This document shows, one piece after another, positions 8,052 to 16,500 of a stretch of DNA of 64,000 nt. Below the pieces are notes generated by a model, which made no database searches, was not told the origin of the DNA, and was given only the letters and a program-made list of their open reading frames with translations. Source of the DNA: Methylobacterium nonmethylotrophicum (GTDB lineage Bacteria; Pseudomonadota; Alphaproteobacteria; Rhizobiales; Beijerinckiaceae); contig NZ_SRLB01000019.1 in the NCBI RefSeq assembly GCF_004745635.1, positions 1 to 64,000 of the forward strand. Reading direction: 5' to 3'. A program made the position numbers and the translations under genes. Each line of letters begins with the position of its first letter. Within the stretch, counting starts at the first letter, position 1.

Positions 8052-8070
8052 TCCGGCGGCGACCGCCGGA
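8052..8070 (-). terminator. Hairpin between the two pqqA genes
   Basis: A perfect 8-bp inverted repeat, TCCGGCGG and CCGCCGGA, with a 3-nt loop starts 21 bp downstream of the first pqqA stop. It lacks a T-run, so it is more likely an attenuator or mRNA-stabilising hairpin than a full terminator. That fits the high pqqA-to-downstream transcript ratio reported for methylotroph pqq operons. Confidence 0.5.
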
Positions 8071-8090
8071 GGCGCGAACCGGGCGAGCCC

Positions 8091-8180
8091 TTAGTTGAAG
8101 GGATCGATCTCGGCCGACTCGTAGCTGGTGACTTCCATGCCGACACAGACCTCGGCGACGACGGGCAGCGACCACTTCAT
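8091..8180 (-). CDS. pqqA: PqqA precursor peptide, canonical 29-residue copy
   Basis: A 29-residue peptide starting MKWSLPVVAEVCVGMEV and ending SAEIDPFN, close to the known Methylobacterium PqqA. The Glu and Tyr used to build PQQ are in EVTSY. The ribosome site CAGGAGAAACGCC precedes ATG 8180. It is the promoter-proximal copy and is followed after a hairpin by a second pqqA. The gene is peptide-sized and easily missed. Confidence 0.95.
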   Translation of the reverse strand: MKWSLPVVAEVCVGMEVTSYESAEIDPFN

Positions 8181-8202
8181 GGCGTTTCTCCTGAGCGGCA
8201 GA

Positions 8203-8222
8203 ATCCTCTAAGAGGATCCTAA
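8203..8222. promoter_or_regulatory. Palindrome upstream of pqqA, possible operator
   Basis: ATCCTCT-A-AGAGGAT (8203-8217) is a perfect 15-nt palindrome overlapping a second one, AGGATCCT (8213-8220). It lies 22-42 bp before the first pqqA start and downstream of an AT-richer stretch (8225-8250) likely to hold the promoter. It could bind a regulator such as the adjacent response regulator. Confidence 0.4.
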
Positions 8223-8400
8223 GACATTGAGATGACAGTGTTTTCCGTCACCCCGGGATATATCGGCAATCGGGGCCCAGAGCGCAAGCGCTATTTTGCC
8301 GCTCTTCCGGGGCGGGCGGGGGCGGTCCTTCTCATGCCGGTCTTATTGTGCAGGATTCTTGGGGATTTAGACCAGGTCGATCGCGCCCAAAATAATTTCG

Positions 8401-9105
8401 TCACTGGCGGAATCCGGCCTCGTGCAGGTCGAGCATGAAGCCGCGGCCGCGCACGGTGACGAGGCTCGGTCCGCCGGTCCGGCCGATATCGGCGAGCTTG
8501 GTGCGCAGGTAGCCGACATAGACGTCGACCACGTTGAGGGAGAGGCCGCCCTGGCTGGCCCAGAGCCGGTCGAAGATGTCACCTCGGGTGACCGGGCGGC
8601 CTGCCTGCTCCATCAGGATCGCCAGCAGCTCGGCCTCGCGCTGGGTCAGGCGGGCGGTGACCTCGCCGAACCGGACCTGCCGGGTGGCGAGGTCGAGGGA
8701 GAGGCGCCCGGCGCTCACCAGGGTGCGGGCCTCGCCGGTGACCCGGCGGCGCTGCAGGTGGGTGCGCAGGCGCGCGAGCAGTTCGTCGAACACGAACGGC
8801 TTGACGATGTAGTCGTCGGCCCCGACCGCGAGGCCGTCGACCCGGTCCCCGACCTCGTCCTTGGCGCTTAAGAAAAGGATCGCCCCCGGATAGCCGCCCT
8901 CGCGCAACGAGCGGCAGACGTCGTGGCCCGAGCCGTCCGGCAGCATGTTGTCGAGGAGCACCGCCTCGGGCACCCGCTCGCGGGCCGCCGCGAGCGCCTC
9001 GTCGACGCCACCCGCGAGGTCGACGGCGAAGCCCTCGGCGGACAGGCCCCGGGCCAGCATGGCGCGGATGTCGCCGTCGTCCTCGACGATGAGCACGCTG
9101 GTCAT
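8401..9105 (-). CDS. OmpR/PhoB-type DNA-binding response regulator
   Basis: 234 residues. The receiver domain covers about residues 1-120, with acidic pocket Asp9/Asp10, phosphoacceptor Asp52 (LLDNMLPDGSG), the Ser of LFLSAKDE and the Lys of DDYIVKPF. The C-terminal winged helix (about 135-234) contains LTQREAELLAILMEQAGRPV and VDVYVGYLRTKL. Its cognate kinase gene ends 28 bp upstream. It is the last gene before the 220-bp region driving pqqA, all on the same strand, so control of pqqA or readthrough into it is possible. That is inference. Confidence 0.92.
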   Translation of the reverse strand: MTSVLIVEDDGDIRAMLARGLSAEGFAVDLAGGVDEALAAARERVPEAVLLDNMLPDGSGHDVCRSLREGGYPGAILFLSAKDEVGDRVDGLAVGADDYIVKPFVFDELLARLRTHLQRRRVTGEARTLVSAGRLSLDLATRQVRFGEVTARLTQREAELLAILMEQAGRPVTRGDIFDRLWASQGGLSLNVVDVYVGYLRTKLADIGRTGGPSLVTVRGRGFMLDLHEAGFRQ

Positions 9106-9133
9106 GCGCGCCCCGCCGCGTCCGGTCGCTGGC

Positions 9134-10771
9134 TCACGCCGCATCCTCCCTGGTCTCGTCGCCGGGCAGCTCCAGGACGACCCGGGCACCGCCTTCTTGG
9201 ATTCCTGGCCCGCCCGATTCCAGGCGGATCGCCCCATCATGGCGCTCAACGACCCAGCGCGCCAGAGCGAGCCCGATCCCGAACCCCGAGGCCGGGCTAT
9301 GGCCCGGTGCCGGGCTATGGCCCGATGCCGGGCTGTGGCCCGGGCCGGCGGAGCCGCCGCGGCGGAACCGCTCGAACAGGGCCTCGGCCTGCGGCGGGAA
9401 GCCCGGGCCGTCATCCGCCACCGTGACGGTGGCGCCGCTGCCGCGCGGCACGAACCCGACCCGCACCCGGGTGGCGCCGGCGGCGTGGCGCAGCGCGTTG
9501 TCGATCAGCCCCTCGACGATCTGGCGCAGCCACTCGGCGTCGGCCAGCACCTCGGCATCCGCCTGGCTCGGCTCCAGCTCCAGGGCGATGCGGCGGCGCC
9601 CGGCCTCGGGCGCGCAGCTCTCCACCGCCTCGGCGAGGATCGCCGCGAGGCCGACCGGGCGGCGCTCCAGCTCGATCTGGCCGGATTCCGAGCGGGCGAC
9701 CCGCAGCATGTCGCCGACCCGGCGGTGCAGCCGCACGGCCCGCTTGCGGATGGTGGCGATTACGGGGCGGAATTCGGCCGGGGTGTCGGGGGAGCGGGCG
9801 GCGAGATCGCACTCGCCCAGGATCACCGTGAGGGGCGTGCGCAATTCGTGGCTGACATCGGCGAAGAAGCGCCGGCGCGAGCGGTCGATCTCCTCGAGCC
9901 GGGCGTTCGCCCCGCGCAGGTCGGCGGTGGCGCGGTCGACGATCTCCTCCAGCGCGGCCCGGTCGGCGGCGACCCGCGCCTCGCGGCGCTTGAGCCGCGC
10001 CGCCATGCGGTTGAAGCTCGCCACCAGGAGGCCGAGTTCGTCGCGGCTCGCCACGGCTAAGCGGGTGTCGAGCTCGCCCCGGCCGATGGCGGCGGCCCCG
10101 GCCCGGATCGCCTCGATCCGCCGCAGGATCGGCCGGGTCAGGCTCTGGTGCAGGAGGATGAGGAGCAGCACGACCACGACGGCCGCCGCAGCGGCGACGC
10201 CCCGCATGCGGCCCGCGAGCATCCGGACCTCCGCCGAGGAGGCCTCGACCGCCCGGCGCTCGGCCTCGACCAGGAAGGTGAGGGGCTGGCCCGTCACCGC
10301 CCCGAAGCCGTTGAGCGCCCCCCGGATGGCGTCGGCGCGCCGGGCGGGATCCGGCTCGCGCTGGATCTGCGCCACCTGGCGGTCGAGCATGGCGCGGGCC
10401 GCCCGCAGGCGGGCGAGCGGCCGGGCCCGGGCAGTGTACTGCGTGCGGTCGAGGACGCCGCCGGCCCCCGCGACCGCCCGGCTCAGGCCGTCATCGACGG
10501 CGTTGAGGGCCCGATCGACCTCGTTGCGGGCATTGACCAGCCGCTCCGGCCGGCCCGGATTGTCGCCTACCGCCTCGACGGCGGCGAGGCCGAACTCGGT
10601 CAGGCGTCCGGACAGCTCGGCGATCAGCTCCAGCCGCACCTGGGCGTTCAGTGTCGCGTCGAGGGTGCGCTCGGCGGCGTGCAGCGCCCCGTAGAGGCCG
10701 GCCGCCGCCAGCACCACGAGGGCGGCCGCGCTCCCGACGAGCAGCCCGAACCGTAGCCTGAGCGATCCCAT
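9134..10771 (-). CDS. Membrane sensor histidine kinase
   Basis: About 545 residues. TM1 (FGLLVGSAAALVVLAAAGLY) is followed by a helical periplasmic region of about 160 residues, TM2 (VAAAAAVVVVLLLILLHQ) and HAMP (RPILRRIEAIRAGAAAI). The H-box is FFADVSHELRTPL, the N-box IVEGLIDNALRHA and the G1 box VADDGPGFPP. The G2 box GFGIGLALARWV is preceded by a GHSPA repeat in the ATP lid. ATG 10771 has GGGAGAGG upstream; a start 30 bp further up is possible. It forms an operon with the response regulator downstream. The signal sensed is unknown. Confidence 0.92.
   Translation of the reverse strand: MGSLRLRFGLLVGSAAALVVLAAAGLYGALHAAERTLDATLNAQVRLELIAELSGRLTEFGLAAVEAVGDNPGRPERLVNARNEVDRALNAVDDGLSRAVAGAGGVLDRTQYTARARPLARLRAARAMLDRQVAQIQREPDPARRADAIRGALNGFGAVTGQPLTFLVEAERRAVEASSAEVRMLAGRMRGVAAAAAVVVVLLLILLHQSLTRPILRRIEAIRAGAAAIGRGELDTRLAVASRDELGLLVASFNRMAARLKRREARVAADRAALEEIVDRATADLRGANARLEEIDRSRRRFFADVSHELRTPLTVILGECDLAARSPDTPAEFRPVIATIRKRAVRLHRRVGDMLRVARSESGQIELERRPVGLAAILAEAVESCAPEAGRRRIALELEPSQADAEVLADAEWLRQIVEGLIDNALRHAAGATRVRVGFVPRGSGATVTVADDGPGFPPQAEALFERFRRGGSAGPGHSPASGHSPAPGHSPASGFGIGLALARWVVERHDGAIRLESGGPGIQEGGARVVLELPGDETREDAA
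9287..9340 (-). repeat. Three 18-bp in-frame tandem repeats in the kinase ATP lid
   Basis: Three consecutive 18-bp units encode GHSPAS, GHSPAP and GHSPAS. They differ at three or four bases and lie directly before the G2 glycine box. Repeat number can change without loss of frame. Confidence 0.9.
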
Positions 10772-10926
10772 CCCGGCGCGCCTCTCCCGTTCGCGCACCA
10801 TCCTGCACGGGATCGGACCGGGGTGCGACCCGGACTCCGGTGCGGAGCGGGGCCCGCGCGCACGGACCGGGATCGCGGCGCAGCGCTTTGCCGGATCAAC
10901 CGGACCGGCGAGAATGGCCGCCTCGG

Positions 10927-11946
10927 TTAGGAGCGATCCGTGACCATCGCGGCCGGGCGGGGCGAGAGGCCGCGGGCCTCCTCCACGGAGCCCGGGCCGG
11001 GCGGGAGGCACCCCAGCCCCGCCAGCGTCTCCCGGACCGCCCGGTCGAGGGGCGTGCGCGGCTCGGCCCCGAGGAACCCGACCAGCTCGGCATTGCTCAT
11101 CCGCAGGGGCTCCTGCCAGAGGTAGCGCATCTCGCGGATCTCCCGGGCGAGCGGCCAGAACGGGGCGGCCAGCGGCAGCAGGCCCCAGGGGAAGCGGCGC
11201 ACCCGGACCTCGCGGCCGACCGCGCGGGCGATGGCGGCGATCATCTGCCGGCCGTCCGGATCCCAGTGCCCGTCCATGTTGAAGGCGGCGAAACGCGGCA
11301 GCTCCGCCTCGCGGGCGGCCAGGCGCACCATCGTCTCGGCGACGTCGGGCAGGTAGGCCCATTGGTGGCCGATGCCCGGCGCGCCCGGGGCGAGCACGGT
11401 GCGGACCGGACGGCCCGGGCGCACCAGCCCGGCGGAGAACCAGGAATTGCCCGTGGTGCGCGGCCCGAAGAAGTCGCCCGCCCGCACGACGAGGCTGCGC
11501 AGGCCGGACTCCCGCAGGCGCGCCTCCATGGCGATGCGGATGCGGCCCTTCGCGGTCCGGGGCGTCTGGGGGGCGTCGGCGCCCGGGTTCGGTCCGGCGT
11601 CGCGGCCGTAGACGTAGACGTTGCCGGGGAGCAGCAGGCGGGCGTCGGCGGCCCGGGCGGCCTCGATCGAGGCGTCGAGCATCGGCAGCACCAGCCGGTC
11701 CCAGTCGCGGTAGCCGGGCGGGTTGACCGCGTGGACGAGGAGCGAGGCCCCGGCGGCGGCGGCGGCCACGTCGGCCGCCACCATCGCGTCGCCCCGCACC
11801 CAGGCGAGCCCGTCCTCGGCCCGCCGCACCCGCTCGGGGTCGCGGTGCATCGCCCGCACCGTCCATCCCTCCGCCATCAGGCGCCGGGCCACCGCGCCGC
11901 CCACCCCGCCCGTCGCTCCCAGAACCAGGGCCGTTCTCGTCGTCAT
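10927..11946 (-). CDS. NAD-dependent epimerase/dehydratase family protein (extended SDR)
   Basis: 339 residues with an N-terminal Rossmann motif VLGATGGVGGAVARRL, then GDAMVAADVAAAAAGASLLVHAVNPPGY and the NVYVYG segment that holds the family Tyr (followed by RDAGP instead of the classical YxxxK). The second half (WAYLPDVAETMVRLA, FNMDGHWDPDGRQM) is typical of nucleoside-diphosphate-sugar epimerase-like proteins. The missing clear Lys of YxxxK suggests a different substrate or an atypical SDR. It is divergent from a LysR regulator across 93 bp, the usual arrangement for a LysR-controlled target. Confidence 0.8.
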   Translation of the reverse strand: MTTRTALVLGATGGVGGAVARRLMAEGWTVRAMHRDPERVRRAEDGLAWVRGDAMVAADVAAAAAGASLLVHAVNPPGYRDWDRLVLPMLDASIEAARAADARLLLPGNVYVYGRDAGPNPGADAPQTPRTAKGRIRIAMEARLRESGLRSLVVRAGDFFGPRTTGNSWFSAGLVRPGRPVRTVLAPGAPGIGHQWAYLPDVAETMVRLAAREAELPRFAAFNMDGHWDPDGRQMIAAIARAVGREVRVRRFPWGLLPLAAPFWPLAREIREMRYLWQEPLRMSNAELVGFLGAEPRTPLDRAVRETLAGLGCLPPGPGSVEEARGLSPRPAAMVTDRS

Positions 11947-12039
11947 CGCGCGCTCCTCATCCGCTGACGGGAGGAGTCATGCCAGGGCGTCCGTGCGGCG
12001 AAAATTGCCGAAGGGCGGCGATCGGCTATACGGTTTCGC

Positions 12040-12936
12040 ATGACCGAGCCGAGCTGGGACCATTACCGCGCCGCCCTCGCGGTGATCGAGGAGGGCTCGC
12101 TCTCCGGCGCCGCCCGGGCGCTCGGCCTGACGCAGCCGACCCTGGGCCGCCAGATCGCGGCCCTCGAGCAGGCGCTCGGCGTCGCGCTCTTCACCCGCTC
12201 GCCCGCCGGCCTCGCCCCCACGGAAGCGGCGCTCACGCTCGCGCCCTATGCCCGCTCGCTCAAGGCGACCGCGGAGGCCCTGCACCGGGCGGTGACCGCG
12301 GAGGCGGAGGGCCTCGTCGGGCGGGTGCGGGTCACCGCCTCGGAGGTCGTCGGTGCCGAGGTGCTGCCGCCGATCCTGGCGGCCCTGCACGCGCGCCATC
12401 CGGACCTCGCCCTCGACGTGGTCCTGTCGGACCGGATGCAGGACCTGCTGCGGCGCGACGCCGACATCGCGGTCAGGATGGCGCCGCCGACGCAAGACGC
12501 CCTGGTGGCGCGCCGGGTCGGCACGGTACGCCTCGGCCTCTACGCCCATCGCCGCTACGCCGCGCAGCGCGGCCTGCCGGAGGGCCCCGCCGACCTGGCC
12601 CGCCACAGCCTGATCGGCTTCGACGCCGAGACGCCGTTCCTGCGGGCGATGATGCGGGTCGCGCCGCCGCTGGGCGAGGCCCGCTTCGCCTGGCGCAGCG
12701 ACAGCACGCTCGCCCAGCTCGCCGCCCTGCGGGCCGGCTTCGGCCTCGGCGTCTGCCAGACGGCGCTCGCCGCCCGCGACCCGGACCTGATCCGGGTGCT
12801 GCCCGACCTCGTCTGGGAACTGCCGACCTTCATCGCGATGCACGAGGACCTGCGCCGGCTGCGGCGCTGCCGGGTGGCGTTCGACGCGCTGGTCGAGGGG
12901 ATGGGGGCGTATTGCGGGGAGCCGGCCGCCGGATGA
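12040..12936 (+). CDS. LysR-family transcriptional regulator
   Basis: 298 residues. The N-terminal winged helix (YRAALAVIEEGSLSGAARALGLTQPTLGRQIAALEQALGVALFTRS) covers residues 6-55. It is followed by a substrate-binding domain with VRVTASEVVGAEVLPPIL and RDADIAVRM. It is transcribed away from the epimerase gene, which is its most likely target. The C-terminal half resembles regulators of small-molecule catabolism, but no ligand can be named. Confidence 0.88.
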   Translation: MTEPSWDHYRAALAVIEEGSLSGAARALGLTQPTLGRQIAALEQALGVALFTRSPAGLAPTEAALTLAPYARSLKATAEALHRAVTAEAEGLVGRVRVTASEVVGAEVLPPILAALHARHPDLALDVVLSDRMQDLLRRDADIAVRMAPPTQDALVARRVGTVRLGLYAHRRYAAQRGLPEGPADLARHSLIGFDAETPFLRAMMRVAPPLGEARFAWRSDSTLAQLAALRAGFGLGVCQTALAARDPDLIRVLPDLVWELPTFIAMHEDLRRLRRCRVAFDALVEGMGAYCGEPAAG

Positions 12937-13115
12937 TCCGGCATTGGCGCGGGCGATCGGATCTACGCCCGCCCCCGCCTTCACACACCCACCCGATCCC
13001 CCGCATCGCAGGCAGTCCAAGGGATTCTTCCGTGCGGCTCCCGGGATATCCCGGCAACCGGACGAGAGGGCCCACGATACGCGACACGAGGAGCTTGATC
13101 GCAGCATCGGTGTTT

Positions 13116-13284
13116 CCCACCCACGCCCTCATCCTGAGGTGCCGGCGATCGAAGATCGCACACGATCGGAGATCGGTTGGGCCTCGAAGGAGACCTCCCG
13201 GGATCGCGGAAGCCTCTGGAGCCCTCCTTCAAGGCCCAGCGATCGACGATCGCCGGTCACCTCAGGATGAGGTTTGCGGGTGGG
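13116..13284. repeat. Large palindromic repeat, copy A
   Basis: The outer arms (CCTCATCCTGAGGTG plus a CCGGCGATCG extension) are inverted at both ends over about 36 bp. Each arm contains the smaller hairpin CTCATCCTGAG. The centre carries GGCCTCGAAGGAG and a degenerate inverted copy. It shares arms and core with 40868-41016. Confidence 0.88.
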
Positions 13285-13475
13285 ATCAACGAAAGCCTGC
13301 GACCTTGATGCCGTGTCGTGGACTGTGAAGAGGGCCGATTTCACCTCACCCTGACCGAGCCGACGACCGCGCTCATCGGCGCCTCGATCCCCGGGAGAAA
13401 CGCAGTCCTGCTCCTCGATCGCCCGCCGTGCTGCGGTCCGGCATTGGCTCTCTGCCGAACAATCAACAAGAATTC

Positions 13476-13502
13476 GGGACGCACTTCGATGAAGTGCGTC
13501 CC
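13476..13502 (-). terminator. Terminator of nrdJ
   Basis: A perfect 12-bp stem (GGGACGCACTTC/GAAGTGCGTCCC) with a 3-nt loop lies 80 bp beyond the nrdJ stop. On the minus strand it is followed by GAATTCTTGTTGATTGTT, a T-rich tail. Confidence 0.7.
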
Positions 13503-13581
13503 GCCCATTCGAACTTCAACGCGTGTCAGGCAGGCATATTACGCAGATCTTGAATCCTGCCTGTCGTTACAGGACCCACAC

Positions 13582-16500
13582 TCAGCTGCATCCCGTCGTG
13601 CTGCCGCAAGTGTCGCACTTCAGGCAGGTCCCGTTCCGCACCAGCGTGAAGTTGGCGCATTCCGGGCAGGCCTCGCCGACATAGCCCTTCATCTTCGCCT
13701 CGGCCCGCCGGTCCGAGACGCTGCGGCCGGGCGCGATCGGATCCGGCTTGGCGAAGGGCAGGGACTCCGCCAGGGCCTCGATCGTGCTGGCGAGCACCGG
13801 CTCGGTCTTGAGGGCCACCGACCCCCGCACCGCGTGGATGCCGCCGCCGGCCGGGGCCGTCTGGCCCGTGGCCGGCGCCGCGACGCCGGGGGTGGCGCCC
13901 GCGGGGCCGCCATGGATCAGGGTGAGGCGGTCGCCGGAGCCGCGCAGCAGGCCCCGGGAGACGATGGTGCTCGCCGCCACCGGATCGGCGGCCGTCGCGG
14001 GCTTCGCCGGGGCGACGCCGGTCGCCGTGGTGCCCATCTCCGAGAGGTCGACATGGGCGAGGTCGGCACGGCCGAGATACGAGATTGCCAGCTCGCGGAA
14101 GACGTAGTCGAGCACCGAGGTGGCGTTCTTGATCGCGTCGTTGCCCTGCACGAAGCCGGCCGGCTCGAAGCGGGTGAAGGTGAAGGCGTCGACGTACTCC
14201 TCCAGCGGCACGCCGTATTGCAGGCCGAGCGAGACCGAGATCGCGAAGTTGTTGATGAAGGCCCGGAGCGCCGAGCCCTCCTTGTTCATGTCGAGGAAGA
14301 TCTCGCCGAGCCGGCCGTCGTCGTACTCGCCGGTGCGCAGGAAGATGGTGTGGCCGCCGATCTTGGCCTTCTGGGTGTAGCCCTTGCGGCGGCTCGGCAG
14401 CTTCTCCTGGGAGCGCAGGCGCTCGACGCGCTCGACGATCCGCTCGACGATCTTCTCCGTCACCGCCACGGTCTTGGCGGCGGCCGGCAAAGCCTGCAGC
14501 GCCTCGACCGCATCCTCCTCCTCGTCCGCCTCGTCGCTGATCAGGGCGGCGTTGAGGGGCTGCGACAGCTTCGAGCCGTCGCGGTAGAGGGCGTTGGCCT
14601 TCAGCGCCAGGGTCCAGGACAGCCGGTAGGCGTTCTTGCAATCCTCCACCGTGGCGTCGTTCGGCATGTTGATGGTCTTGGAGATCGCCCCCGAGATGAA
14701 GGGCTGCGCCGCCGCCATCATGCGGATGTGGCTTTCGACCGAGAGGTAGCGCTTGCCGATCCGGCCGCAGGGATTGGCGCAGTCGAAGACCGGGTAGTGC
14801 TCGACTTTCAGGTGCGGCGCGCCCTCGAGCGTCATCGCCCCGCAGACATGGACGTTGGCGGCCTCGATCTCCTTCCGGCTGAAGCCCAGGAAGCTCAGCA
14901 GGTCGAAGGACGGCTCGGCGAGCTTGTCGGCGGGCACCCGCAGGGTCTGGGTCAAGAAGTCCTCGCCCAGGGTCCAGCGGTTGAACACGAACTTGATGTC
15001 GAAGGCCGACTTCAGCCCCGCCTCGACCGCCGCGATCTTCTCGTCGGTGAAGCCCTTGGCGCGCAAGCTACCCGGGTTGATCGCCGGCGCCTGGCCGAGC
15101 GAGCCGTGGCCGACGGCGTAGGCCTCGATCTCGGCGATCTCGGCCTCGCGGTAGCCGAGCGCCCGCAGGGCATCCGGCACCGCCCGGTTGATGATCTTGA
15201 AGTAGCCGCCGCCGGCGAGCTTCTTGAACTTCACGAGCGCGAAGTCGGGCTCGATGCCGGTGGTGTCGCAATCCATCACGAGGCCGATCGTGCCGGTCGG
15301 CGCGATGACGGTGGCCTGGGCATTGCGGTAGCCGTGCTCCTCGCCCAGCGCCAGGGCCCGGTCCCAGGCCGCCTTGGCATGCGCGACAAGCTCGCCCTGC
15401 GGGCAGCCGGCATGGTCGAGGGGAACCGGGTTGGTGTTGAGGAACTCGTAGCCCGTCGCCTCGCCGTGGGCGGCCCGGCGATGGTTGCGGATCACCCGCA
15501 GCATCGCGTCGGCATTCTCCTCGTAGGCCGGGAAGGGCCCGAGCTCGCGCGCCATCTCGGCCGAGGTGGCGTAGGACACGCCGGTCATGATGGCGGTGAG
15601 CGCGCCGGCCAGCGCCCGGCCCTCGCGGGAATCGTAGGGCAGGCCCATGGTCATCAGGAGGCCGCCGATATTGGCGTAGCCGAGGCCGAGCGTGCGGTAC
15701 TTGTAGGAGAGGTCGGCGATCTCGCGGCTCGGGAACTGCGCCATCAGCACCGAGATCTCGAGGACCACGGTCCAGAGCCGGCACAGGTGCTCGTAGCCCT
15801 CGACGTCGAAGCGCTTGGCGGCACGGTCGTAGAGCGCCAGGAGGTTGGCCGAGGCGAGGTTGCAGGCGGTGTCGTCGAGGAACATGTACTCGGAGCACGG
15901 GTTCGAGGCCCGGATCCGCCCGCCCACGGGGCAGGTATGCCAGTCGTTCATCGTGGTGTTGAAGTGCAGGCCCGGATCGGCCGAGGCCCAGGCGGCCTCC
16001 GCGATCTTCTCCCACAGCTCGGCGGCCTTGACGGTCTTCGCCACCTTGCCGGTGACGCGGTGGGTCAGCGACCAGTCCTCGTCCCGGTCGACCGCCCGCA
16101 AGAAGTCGTCGGTGAGCGAGACCGAGTTGTTCGAGTTCTGGCCGGCGACCGTGAGATAGGCCTCGGAATCCCAGTCGGTGTCGTAGATCGGGAAGGAGAT
16201 GTCGGTGTAGCCCTGGCGGGCGTACTGGATCACCCGCTTGATCGCGGCGTCCGGCACCATCGCCTTGCGGGCGCTCCTCACCTCGCGCTTCAGCGCCGGG
16301 TTGCGCTCGGGGTCGAAGCAGGCGTCGCCCGCGGCCTCGCAGTTGACGCAGGCCTTCATCACCGCCTTGAGGTGCTTCGACACCACCTTCGAGCCGGTGA
16401 CCAGGGCCGCGACCTTCTGCTCCTCCTTGACCTTCCAGTCGATGAAGGCCTCGACGTCCGGGTGGTCGATGTCGACGATCACCATCTTGGCGGCGCGCCG

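Larger units (their letters stand above)
12937..13581. other. 645-bp convergent intergenic region between LysR and nrdJ
   Basis: It contains a CCGGGATATCCCGG palindrome (13041-13054), the large repeat at 13116-13284 and the nrdJ terminator hairpin at 13476-13502. I see no supported gene; open frames here are short and lack ribosome sites. Confidence 0.7.

Noticed and set aside
9134..11866. A single 910-residue frame joining the epimerase region to the histidine kinase
   Set aside because: The first 360 residues are an out-of-frame reading of the epimerase gene; the kinase starts at 10771.
13041..13054. CCGGGATATCCCGG palindrome, resembling part of the pqqA upstream region (8254-8274)
   Set aside because: The two sites share about 18 of 21 positions, but a GC-rich genome gives such matches easily and no function is suggested by position.
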